This document shows positions 1-6,864 of a stretch of 12,425 nucleotides of DNA, in pieces. The notes beneath the pieces are model-generated. The model was not told the origin of the DNA. It worked only from the letters and a program-made list of their open reading frames with translations, and searched no databases. Origin of the DNA: Gemmatimonadota bacterium (GTDB taxonomy: Bacteria; GCA-2686955); the NCBI GenBank assembly GCA_026991065.1, contig JALXCG010000708.1:1-12425 (forward strand), written 5' to 3'. The stretch's first letter is position 1; each line of letters opens with the position of its first letter. The translations under genes were made by a program, and so were the position numbers.

Positions 1-1113
1 ATCCCCTCCAAGGATCTCAACCTGCAGAACCGCCTTCTGGCGGACCAGCTCGAGGCGGCATTCCGGCGCGTCGCCTATCAGGACAAGGCAACGCTGGGCC
101 GGGAACTGCGCGAATTCGAAAAGGAGTTCGCGGCGTGGATCGGCGTGGCGCATGCGCGCGGGGTTGCCAACGGCACCGATGCCTTGATCCTGGCCCTCGA
201 AGCCCTGGATATCGGCCCCGGGGATGAAGTCATCGTCCCCGCTAACACTTACGGCGCCAGCGTATTGGCCGTCGTCCGGGTGGGCGCGACGCCGCGCCTG
301 GTCGACCCCGATCCGGGCGACCATCTGCTCCACCCGGAGGCGGTGGAGCAGGCGCTCACGCCCCGCACGCGCGCCATCATGCCGGTCCACCTGTATGGCT
401 TGCCGGTGGCGATGGAGCGCTTGGAAGAGCTGGCCCGAGAGCGCGGCATTCTCATCATCGAAGATGCGGCCCAGGCGCACGGCGCGGCCGTCAACGGCAA
501 ACGCTGCGGCGCCTTCGGCGCCATCTCCTGCTTCTCCTTTCACCCCTCCAAGAATCTGGGGGCGATCGGCGACGGCGGCGCCGTCGTCACCCAAAGCGCT
601 GAACTCGATGCCCGCCTCGGCCGCCTGCGCGACTTCGGCAAATCGGGCAAATACGAGTGGGCGGAGCCGGGCCACAACTCGAAGCTGAACACCCTGCAGG
701 CGGCGTTCCTGCGGGTCAAGCTAAGCCAGGTGGACGCCTGGAACCGCCGCCGGCGCGCGCTGGCCCACCGCTACACGCAGCAGCTCGCCGACACCGGGCT
801 GATCCTGCCGCGGGAGCCGGATGATGGGCGGGTGCACTGCTGGCATCTCTATGTGGTGCGGGTCCCCCACGGGAAACGGGACGCGCTGCAGGCGGCGATG
901 GCCGACCACGGAGTGCGGTGCGGCATTCACTACCCGGTGCCCCCCCACCTGCAACCGGCATTTGCGGCGCAGGGCTGGCGTCCGGGCCAGTTTCCGGTGG
1001 CCGAGGAACTCGCCGCGCAGGTGCTGACGCTGCCCCTCTATCCGGAGCTGAGCGACACCCAGCAGGAGCGAGTCATTGAACTCCTTCGAGAGGTCTGCCA
1101 TGCACGCCTTTGA
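1..1113 (+). CDS. DegT/DnrJ/EryC1/StrS-family sugar aminotransferase (5' end cut by window edge)
   Basis: PLP-dependent aminotransferase of the family that aminates nucleotide-linked keto-sugars in the cytoplasm. The frame is open from base 1; the GTG at 145 is internal, because the residues before it (IPSKDLNLQN near the edge) are the usual N-terminus of this family, so probably only a few residues are missing. Visible are the NGTDAL phosphate-binding loop (codons 57-62), EDAAQAHG with the Asp that contacts the PLP pyridine nitrogen (codon 155), and the PLP-binding lysine in HPSKNLGAIGDGG (codon 184, nt 550-552). The HPSKNLGA form and the C-terminal IHYPVPPHLQ and FPVAEELA motifs resemble the dTDP-3-keto-sugar C-3 aminotransferases (FdtB/QdtB/DesV group) more than perosamine synthases. 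The substrate is inferred, not shown. It heads the visible operon and overlaps the next gene by 14 nt. Confidence 0.93.
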   Translation: MPSKDLNLQNRLLADQLEAAFRRVAYQDKATLGRELREFEKEFAAWIGVAHARGVANGTDALILALEALDIGPGDEVIVPANTYGASVLAVVRVGATPRLVDPDPGDHLLHPEAVEQALTPRTRAIMPVHLYGLPVAMERLEELARERGILIIEDAAQAHGAAVNGKRCGAFGAISCFSFHPSKNLGAIGDGGAVVTQSAELDARLGRLRDFGKSGKYEWAEPGHNSKLNTLQAAFLRVKLSQVDAWNRRRRALAHRYTQQLADTGLILPREPDDGRVHCWHLYVVRVPHGKRDALQAAMADHGVRCGIHYPVPPHLQPAFAAQGWRPGQFPVAEELAAQVLTLPLYPELSDTQQERVIELLREVCHARL

Positions 1114-2083
1114 CGCAACCACAACCGGAGCCCGGGAAGCCAGGATCGTCGAGGCTCTCAACGCCCGCTGGCACGGCAAGAACGTGGACCCGCCGAAACT
1201 CGCGTTCCCCATCAAATTGCAGATCCAGACCCAATCCTGGTGCCAGGCGAGCTGCGTCATGTGCCCCTATCCGGAGACCGCGAAAGAGGTCCCGATGGGA
1301 CGCATGTCGGAGACCCTTTTCGAGAAGATCATGGCCGAAGCGGGCCGGCACCCGGTTGAACGCATCAGCCTCTACCTGCACAACGAGCCGCTCCTCGACA
1401 AACGCTTGCCGGATCTGGTGGCGACCGCCGCGCGGCTGGTTCCCCATGCGGTGCGAACGCTCTTCTCCAATGGCGAGCTGCTCCACCTCGACACGCTTCG
1501 AAGCCTGGTCGCCGCCGGGCTCAATGAGATCAACCTGAGCATCAACGGCGGCGACCGGGAGACCTACGAAAGAACCAACCGCGGATTGCACTGGGACCGG
1601 GTGCTGGGCAACCTGGACGCGCTGCTCGCAGCCAAATCCCGCGGCGAGCTGCCCCGGCTCGAGGTCAAGATCGTTGCGGTCGACGCGGAGGGGGTCCCGC
1701 CTTCGGTGGCAAACCTGGCGCGGCGCTGGCCGGCGCACGCGGCGCGAATCTTCATCAAGCCAGTGACCAACCGGGCCGGCAATGTTGCGCCGCGGCGACA
1801 CGCCCCGGGATCGGCCGGCAGCGACAATCTACCGCGCCGACCACGCCCCTGCCAGCGGCCCTTTGTGAAAGCCTACATCGTGTGGAATGGCGACGTAATT
1901 CTCTGTAACTGCGACTGGCGCCGCGAAGTGGTGCTGGGCAATCTGGAGCACAGCTCACTGGAGGAGATCTGGCGCAACGCCGCCTACGAAGCCCTGCGCA
2001 AACGCCACTTGACGGGTGATCTGGCCGCCGGATCGATCTGCTCCCGCTGCGACTACCCCCTGCTCGCGGCCGAAGATGAGTGA
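1100..2083 (+). CDS. Radical SAM protein with C-terminal SPASM domain
   Basis: A 327-residue radical SAM enzyme that would cleave S-adenosylmethionine with a 4Fe-4S cluster. The cluster motif is C48-x3-C52-x2-C55 (CQASCVMC). Further signs of the core fold are LYLHNEPLL (residues 91-99) and LNEINLSING (141-150). The C-terminus carries a SPASM-like auxiliary cluster region: Cys251 (CQRPF), Cys269 and Cys271 (ILCNCDW), the LGNLEHSSLEEIW segment, and Cys314 and Cys317 (CSRC). ATG at 1100 is preferred over the TTG at 1076 because it has GAGAGG just upstream and a 14-nt overlap with the previous stop. SPASM enzymes modify peptides, enzymes or small molecules. Here, between sugar genes and with no small peptide gene visible, a sugar substrate is inferred. 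It overlaps the next gene by 8 nt. Confidence 0.9.
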   Translation: MHAFDATTTGAREARIVEALNARWHGKNVDPPKLAFPIKLQIQTQSWCQASCVMCPYPETAKEVPMGRMSETLFEKIMAEAGRHPVERISLYLHNEPLLDKRLPDLVATAARLVPHAVRTLFSNGELLHLDTLRSLVAAGLNEINLSINGGDRETYERTNRGLHWDRVLGNLDALLAAKSRGELPRLEVKIVAVDAEGVPPSVANLARRWPAHAARIFIKPVTNRAGNVAPRRHAPGSAGSDNLPRRPRPCQRPFVKAYIVWNGDVILCNCDWRREVVLGNLEHSSLEEIWRNAAYEALRKRHLTGDLAAGSICSRCDYPLLAAEDE

Positions 2084-3386
2084 CCGTTCACCGGTCCGCA
2101 TCGCCATCCTCGGCGGGTCGAGTGTGTCCACTCCGCTCTTGATCGAGGCGCTGGCCCACGCGCTGAGACAGGAGCAGTTTCCGCCGCTCCGACTCCGGCT
2201 CCACGGGCGCCACGACCGGCGGCTGGCGGCGGTGGCCGAGTATGGACGCCGTCGGTTGCGGGAGATCGCCCCCGCCGCGGATGTAGCCATCGAAGCCGGC
2301 ACCGCCCTGGACCGGGTTCTTGCCGGAGCCGACCTGCTGCTCTGCCAGGTCCGGCCCGGCGGTTTTGCCGGGCGCGCCCGCGACGAAGAGCTGGCCCTGC
2401 GCCACGGCGTTCCCGGCGATGAAGGGCTGGGGCCCAGCGGCCTCTCCTGTTTCCTGCATGGCCTGCGCACCATGGACCGGTTGCACGCGGCGATCGCGAA
2501 ACACGCTCCGCGGGTTCGCATGCTGCACATGACCAGCCCGCTGAGTCTCAACGTAGCGCGCGCCCGCAACCACTTCGGGCTGGACTGCGTGGGTGTCTGC
2601 GAACTCCCCGCGACCACCGCCGCGCGGGTTCGCGCTCACGTCGAGCCGCTCCTCGGCGTGGGGGAGCTTCAAGTGACACACGCCGGCACCAACCACCAGG
2701 GCTGGCTCCACCAGTTCCTGGATGGGGCGGGACGGGATCGCACGGCGGAAGTGATCGCCGCCATTCGGGATCCGCACCTGGTGCGCGTGGACCCCGCGGT
2801 GATCCGCCGCGAACGAGCGGTGCCGCTGCCCTACCTGCGTCTCTACTACCACACCCAGCGCGAGGTGTCGGCCCAGCGGCGGCGTCCGCTGCGCCGTGGC
2901 GAAGAGCTGCGCCGCTGGGCAGTTGAGCTTGAAACGGCCTATCTCGCCAGCCGGGGCGGTGCAATCGATCGGGTGCGCGCGCTCCTCGCGCAACGCCGGG
3001 TGGACTGGTATGAGGCCGGCACGGTTCCGGCGCTGCTGGCCTTTCTGCGGCCGAACCCCACCCCCGTCGCGCTCAATCTGCCGGGCCACGGAGCGCTGCC
3101 CGGAATCGCCCCGGCAGCGATCGTCGAGCTGCCCTGCAGTGCATCCCGGGCCGGAGTGCAAGCCCGGCCGGTGCCGCCGCTGCCGCCCGGTCCGGCGCGG
3201 CTGAACCGCCGGCTGGTGGCCTTCGAAGCCGCGGCCCTGGCCCTGGCGGATGCTCCGGATGAGCACCAGATCGCCGCCTGTCTTGACCGGCATCCACTGG
3301 TCGAATCACCAGCCCTGGCCGAGGCCATCGCGGCGGACCTGATGCGTTCGCTGCAGGAGAGAGAACCATGCGAGTACTCTTCGTAA
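2076..3386 (+). CDS. Glycoside hydrolase family 4-like NAD-dependent protein (divergent)
   Basis: A 436-residue protein with the layout of GH4 enzymes, which use NAD and a divalent metal to oxidise the sugar at C-3 before breaking the glycosidic bond. The N-terminal Rossmann motif is ILGGSSVSTP (11-20). VRPGGFAGRARDEELALRHG (92-111) matches the GH4 'R-GG-ARA-DE' segment. GVCELP (Cys175) and GTNHQGW (His207) match the metal ligands. RAVPLPYLRLYY (247-258) matches the Tyr-rich catalytic segment. VALNLPGHGALPGI and AIVELPC match the C-terminal half. Odd points: Ser154 in MTSP sits where GH4 enzymes normally have Asn (TNP), and GDEGLGPSG replaces the usual GQETTGPGG. The ATG at 2076 (ATGAGTGA overlap) is chosen over an upstream in-frame alternative at 2016. 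Placement among biosynthetic genes suggests a sugar-oxidising role or trimming of a glycan intermediate rather than catabolism. Confidence 0.82.
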   Translation: MSDRSPVRIAILGGSSVSTPLLIEALAHALRQEQFPPLRLRLHGRHDRRLAAVAEYGRRRLREIAPAADVAIEAGTALDRVLAGADLLLCQVRPGGFAGRARDEELALRHGVPGDEGLGPSGLSCFLHGLRTMDRLHAAIAKHAPRVRMLHMTSPLSLNVARARNHFGLDCVGVCELPATTAARVRAHVEPLLGVGELQVTHAGTNHQGWLHQFLDGAGRDRTAEVIAAIRDPHLVRVDPAVIRRERAVPLPYLRLYYHTQREVSAQRRRPLRRGEELRRWAVELETAYLASRGGAIDRVRALLAQRRVDWYEAGTVPALLAFLRPNPTPVALNLPGHGALPGIAPAAIVELPCSASRAGVQARPVPPLPPGPARLNRRLVAFEAAALALADAPDEHQIAACLDRHPLVESPALAEAIAADLMRSLQEREPCEYSS

Positions 3387-4615
3387 CCAATCGCTACACC
3401 CCGATCGGCGGCGCCGAGAAGGATCTGGCGATTCATCTCGATGCACTCGCCAAGCATGGCCACGAAGGGCATGTGGCCACCTGCGAGCAGGTTCCGGCCC
3501 AGGAGTCGATCCACTACCTGCCGCCCCACATGGGCTTTCGCGATGCCCTGGAGGGGGCGCGGCGCGTCATCGACCTCGCGCGCCAAATCGACGCCGATCT
3601 GATCCATCTCTCCAATCTGACCGATTTCCTCGGCAGTCGCGCCATCGCGCCGATCGCCGCCGCCCTTCCGACCGTGTGGACCATTCAGGATGTGCGCCCC
3701 ATCTGCCACTCGGGGCAGCGCGTCGATCCCGCCACCGGCAAACTCTGCTACCGGCGCCAGGGGATTCGCTGCATCGGGCGGGGCTGCCGCGGCGCCATCC
3801 CACGGAGCGATCTGCAGCAGCGGGCGCGGGCCTGGGGCAACGCATTCATCGCTTCACGCACCATGCGTCAACTGGCGGGTGTCCTGGTCTACAGTGCCCA
3901 TTCCGGCCGCCTGCTCGAAGCCCACGGCGTCGACTCCGAGCGCATCCATGTGCTGCCGGAGCAGTGTCTGGTTCCAGGCCGGCTGGCGCCACCCGCGACG
4001 GCACCGGCGCCACCGACAGAGCCGACCACAGTGCTCTCGGTCGGGCGCCTGGACGACACCAAGGGCCAGGCCGACATGGTGCGGATCGCCGAGGCACTGG
4101 CCCATACCGACACCAGATTCGACATCGTGGGGGACGGTCCTCTGCTCCCGGCGATGCAGGCCGCAATCCGCGACAAGCAACTGGCGGACCGGGTGCGGCT
4201 GCTCGGCCGCCTCGACGACAGAGCCCTGGGGCAGCGCCTGGAGGCGGTCGGCATGGTGGCGATCCCCTCCCGCGTGATGGAAACCTTCGGGCGCATCGGC
4301 GTGGAAGCCAACATGGCGGGCCGGCCGGCGGTGACCTTTGACAATGGCGGCTGCCACGAGTGGCTCACCGACGGGAGCAATGGTCGCATCGTCCCATTTC
4401 GCGACCTTCAGGCGATGGCTCGGGTCATCGCCGAGCTGGCACGGGAACCGGACCGCGCCTATCGGATGGGCCTCGCCGGGTGGGAGCGACAACGCCACCG
4501 CTACACCGCGGAGGTGATGTACGAAGGCCTGATCTCCGCCTATGAAGCAGCAATCAATCAAAAGCGACGCGAGTTCGGGAAACCGGTGAACTCCATGGTC
4601 GCAACAACCAGATAG
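3368..4615 (+). CDS. GT4-family glycosyltransferase (GT-B fold)
   Basis: A 415-residue retaining glycosyltransferase, expected to transfer a sugar from a nucleotide donor on the cytoplasmic face of the membrane. The N-terminal acceptor domain begins MRVLFVTNRYTPIGGAEKDL, with the GG-A-E loop typical of GT4. The donor domain has LSVGRLDDTKG (Arg227, Lys232), FDIVGDGP (252-258) and the E-x7-E motif METFGRIGVEANMAGRP (Glu305, Glu313). An insert at residues 113-140 carries four cysteines (113, 127, 135, 140) after TVWTIQD, similar in position to the Cys-containing loop after the HD motif of some other GT4 enzymes. The start has AGGAGAG a few bases upstream and lies inside the end of the previous gene (19-nt overlap). 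No transmembrane segment is evident. Donor and acceptor are unknown. Confidence 0.92.
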   Translation: MRVLFVTNRYTPIGGAEKDLAIHLDALAKHGHEGHVATCEQVPAQESIHYLPPHMGFRDALEGARRVIDLARQIDADLIHLSNLTDFLGSRAIAPIAAALPTVWTIQDVRPICHSGQRVDPATGKLCYRRQGIRCIGRGCRGAIPRSDLQQRARAWGNAFIASRTMRQLAGVLVYSAHSGRLLEAHGVDSERIHVLPEQCLVPGRLAPPATAPAPPTEPTTVLSVGRLDDTKGQADMVRIAEALAHTDTRFDIVGDGPLLPAMQAAIRDKQLADRVRLLGRLDDRALGQRLEAVGMVAIPSRVMETFGRIGVEANMAGRPAVTFDNGGCHEWLTDGSNGRIVPFRDLQAMARVIAELAREPDRAYRMGLAGWERQRHRYTAEVMYEGLISAYEAAINQKRREFGKPVNSMVATTR

Positions 4616-4625
4616 CGAGGGACCA

Positions 4626-5777
4626 TTGAGCAACTTCATTCCGGTCAATACGCCAAGTGTCGGCAAACCTGAGCTGGCTTACCTTCGGGAGTGCATAGAA
4701 ACCGGCTGGATCTCCTCTGAAGGAGCGTTTGTCGCTCAGTTCGAGGCAGCCTGGGCAAGCTACTGCGGCCGACAGTACGGCGTCGCGGTCAGCAGCGGCA
4801 CCAGTGCCCTGGAGGCCGCGGTCGCCGCCCTCGACCTGGAGCCGGGAGACGAAGTGATCCTGCCCACTTTCACCATCATCTCCTGTGTCCTGGCGATTCT
4901 CAAAGCGGGTGCAACACCGGTGCTGGTGGATGCCGACCCGGTCACTTGGTGCATGGACATCGACCAGGTGGAGGCCCGCCTGACTCCGGCCACGCGCGCA
5001 ATCATGGCGGTGCACATCTACGGTCACCCGGTGGAGATGACGCGGCTCTGCAATCTTTGCGAGCGCACCGGCGTCACCCTGATCGAAGACGCAGCCGAGG
5101 CCCATGGAGCCGAAGTGAACATGAATCGCGCAGCGACCCCGGCCGCGTGGCGGCGCTGCGGCAGCTTCGGCGCCATGAGCGCGTTCAGCTTCTACGCCAA
5201 CAAGATTGTCACCACCGGCGAGGGCGGGATGGTCCTGACCGACGATGCCGGACTGCGGGACCGACTGCGCGCGCACCGCGACCTCTACTTCGGTCGTCCG
5301 GACCGCTTCCGACACGAAGGAATCGGCGCCAATTTCCGCATGACCAATCTACAAGCCGCGGTCGGCCTGGCCCAGGTGGAACGGATCGACGCCCTGGTCG
5401 CCCGCAAGCGAGAGATCGGCGCCCGTTACACTCAGGCGCTGCGCGACCTGCCGGGGCTTGCCCTGCCGGCGGAACAGCCCTGGGCGAAAAATGTCTACTG
5501 GATGTACGGCGTGGTCCTGGATGAAGCGACAGATTTCGACGCGCGGCGATTCGCGGCGGAACTCAAAGCCGAGGGGATCGGCAGTCGGCCATTCTTCATG
5601 GGCATGCATGCGCAGCCGGTGCTGCGCGAGCGCGGCCTGTTTCGCGACGAAGCATACCCGGTGGCCGAGCGGCTGACGCGGCAGGGGCTCTACCTCCCCT
5701 CCGGAATTGCGCTCACCGACGCCGAGCTGAGCAGAGTTTGTGACACCATTCAACGCATCTTTCAGGGATGGAGATAG
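4626..5777 (+). CDS. DegT/DnrJ/EryC1/StrS-family aminotransferase, perosamine synthase-like (TTG start)
   Basis: A 383-residue PLP-dependent sugar aminotransferase. Motifs: SSGTSALEA (57-65) binds the PLP phosphate, LIEDAAEAHGAE (152-163) holds the pyridine-contacting Asp, and Lys193 in ANKIVTTGEGGM is the Schiff-base lysine. The NK-x-x-TTGEGGM form, the GANFRMTNLQAAVGLAQ segment and RPFFMGMHAQP resemble GDP-perosamine synthase and related C-4 aminotransferases, so a 4-keto-6-deoxy sugar is the likely substrate (inference). Between AHGAE and CGSFGAMS there is a longer loop (about residues 164-177) than usual. The TTG at 4626 is the only start that keeps the family N-terminus: the frame has a stop at 4587 with no ATG or GTG between, and GAGGGA lies just upstream. 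It lies 10 nt after the preceding gene and 1 nt before the next. Confidence 0.93.
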   Translation: MSNFIPVNTPSVGKPELAYLRECIETGWISSEGAFVAQFEAAWASYCGRQYGVAVSSGTSALEAAVAALDLEPGDEVILPTFTIISCVLAILKAGATPVLVDADPVTWCMDIDQVEARLTPATRAIMAVHIYGHPVEMTRLCNLCERTGVTLIEDAAEAHGAEVNMNRAATPAAWRRCGSFGAMSAFSFYANKIVTTGEGGMVLTDDAGLRDRLRAHRDLYFGRPDRFRHEGIGANFRMTNLQAAVGLAQVERIDALVARKREIGARYTQALRDLPGLALPAEQPWAKNVYWMYGVVLDEATDFDARRFAAELKAEGIGSRPFFMGMHAQPVLRERGLFRDEAYPVAERLTRQGLYLPSGIALTDAELSRVCDTIQRIFQGWR

Positions 5778-5778
5778 C

Positions 5779-6864
5779 ATGAATACACCATTGCGAACCA
5801 TGCAGGTCGGTTGGGGATCCGCCGGCAGGCGACGCGGCCGAATCATCGCGGAGTCGGCGCTCGCCGAGCTGGTCTGCATTGTCGAAGCCGAAACCGTCGC
5901 AGCGGCCGAGAGCCCGGACACAGACGCCCCCAAGCGCCCGCCGGACACGCCTTGGCGCACCTCCCTGAAACGGGCAATCGCTGAGTTTCAGCCACAGGCT
6001 GCCATCATCTCCGCGCCCCATCATCTGCACCATCCGATGATGCAGGAGTGCATCGACGCCGGCATCCACGTTCTGTGCGAAAAGCCCGCCGGCGTCGGCC
6101 CCGCGGAGCTGCACGCCTGCGTGGATGCCGCGCACCGCGCCGGCCTGGTTCTTCAAGTGGCCGGCAACCACCTCTTCTTCCCCAGTGTCATCGCTCAACT
6201 CGAGTGGTTGCGCGACCGCCCGGCCGGCCCGCTCCGCGAGGCACAAATCCGCGTCGGTCACGGTCGCCTTCAGGCACTGCCCGCGTGGATGCGCGATGCC
6301 GGCCGGTCCGGTGGCGGCACCCTGAGAGACAATGGCTTTCATGGTGTTCTGCTCGCCACCAAAGCACTCGCACTGTTTGGAGATCGGATCCTGCGGACCC
6401 GCGCCAGTGCCGAGTTCCTGAATGGCGAATCCGCAGTCGATGTCGCAACATCCTGTCGCTTCACAACCGAACAAGGCGGTCGGATCGAGCTGAACTCGCG
6501 CTGGATCGGCGCCGAGCCCTACGAGTTCAAGGCACTCTTTCGCTGTGCCGACGGCGAAGTGGAGATCAACGGTCCCTGTGAGATCCGTTTCGCCGGCGCG
6601 GGCGAGCCCTCCCGCACCCGGACCTTGCACTCCGATGATCCAACCGCAAGCTGGCGCGAAGATACACTCTGTTTTCTGAACGCGATCCTCGGCCGGGGGG
6701 CCCCGAACGTCAGCGGTGCCGAGGCGCTGGAGTGCGCCCGCGTTGTGGAAGCCTCCTATGCAAGCCTCCGCGGTGGCGCGGGCGACGCAGTCGAGGTGGA
6801 GCGCGACCTCGCCCCGACCGCCACCAAGCCACAGTCTGAATCCGGAATGGGTGGACCCCAATGA
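5779..6864 (+). CDS. Gfo/Idh/MocA-family oxidoreductase
   Basis: A 361-residue NAD(P)-dependent sugar dehydrogenase or reductase. The N-terminal Rossmann fold has a glycine motif GWGSAG (11-16) and a likely adenosine-ribose-binding acidic pair near VEAE (35-38). SAPHHLHHPM (78-87) and HVLCEKPAG (97-105, Lys102) are the family signature. The C-terminal half has GGGTLRDNGFHG (178-189), where Asp184 and His188 match the catalytic D-x3-H positions. Family members oxidise or reduce nucleotide sugars at C-3 (WlbA, KijD10 type) or act on inositols. Next to two sugar aminotransferases, supply of a keto-sugar or reduction of one is the most economical role (inference). The ATG at 5779 has GGGATGGAGA upstream and starts 1 nt after the previous stop; an in-frame alternative at 5740 would lie inside the previous gene. 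It shares ATGA with the next gene. Confidence 0.92.
   Translation: MNTPLRTMQVGWGSAGRRRGRIIAESALAELVCIVEAETVAAAESPDTDAPKRPPDTPWRTSLKRAIAEFQPQAAIISAPHHLHHPMMQECIDAGIHVLCEKPAGVGPAELHACVDAAHRAGLVLQVAGNHLFFPSVIAQLEWLRDRPAGPLREAQIRVGHGRLQALPAWMRDAGRSGGGTLRDNGFHGVLLATKALALFGDRILRTRASAEFLNGESAVDVATSCRFTTEQGGRIELNSRWIGAEPYEFKALFRCADGEVEINGPCEIRFAGAGEPSRTRTLHSDDPTASWREDTLCFLNAILGRGAPNVSGAEALECARVVEASYASLRGGAGDAVEVERDLAPTATKPQSESGMGGPQ

Noticed and set aside
145-147. GTG at 145 as the start of the first aminotransferase
   Set aside because: The in-frame residues upstream to base 1 match the conserved N-terminus of the family, so the true start lies outside the window.
2088-3293. 401-codon open frame on the minus strand
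   Set aside because: Antisense to the GH4-like gene, whose motifs clearly fix the coding strand; the antisense product is Arg/Gly/Gln-rich with no family features.
1-5777. The two DegT aminotransferases as a recent tandem duplication
   Set aside because: Their PLP-lysine contexts (HPSKNLGAIGDGG versus ANKIVTTGEGG) and C-terminal halves belong to different subgroups, so they are old paralogues with likely different substrates.
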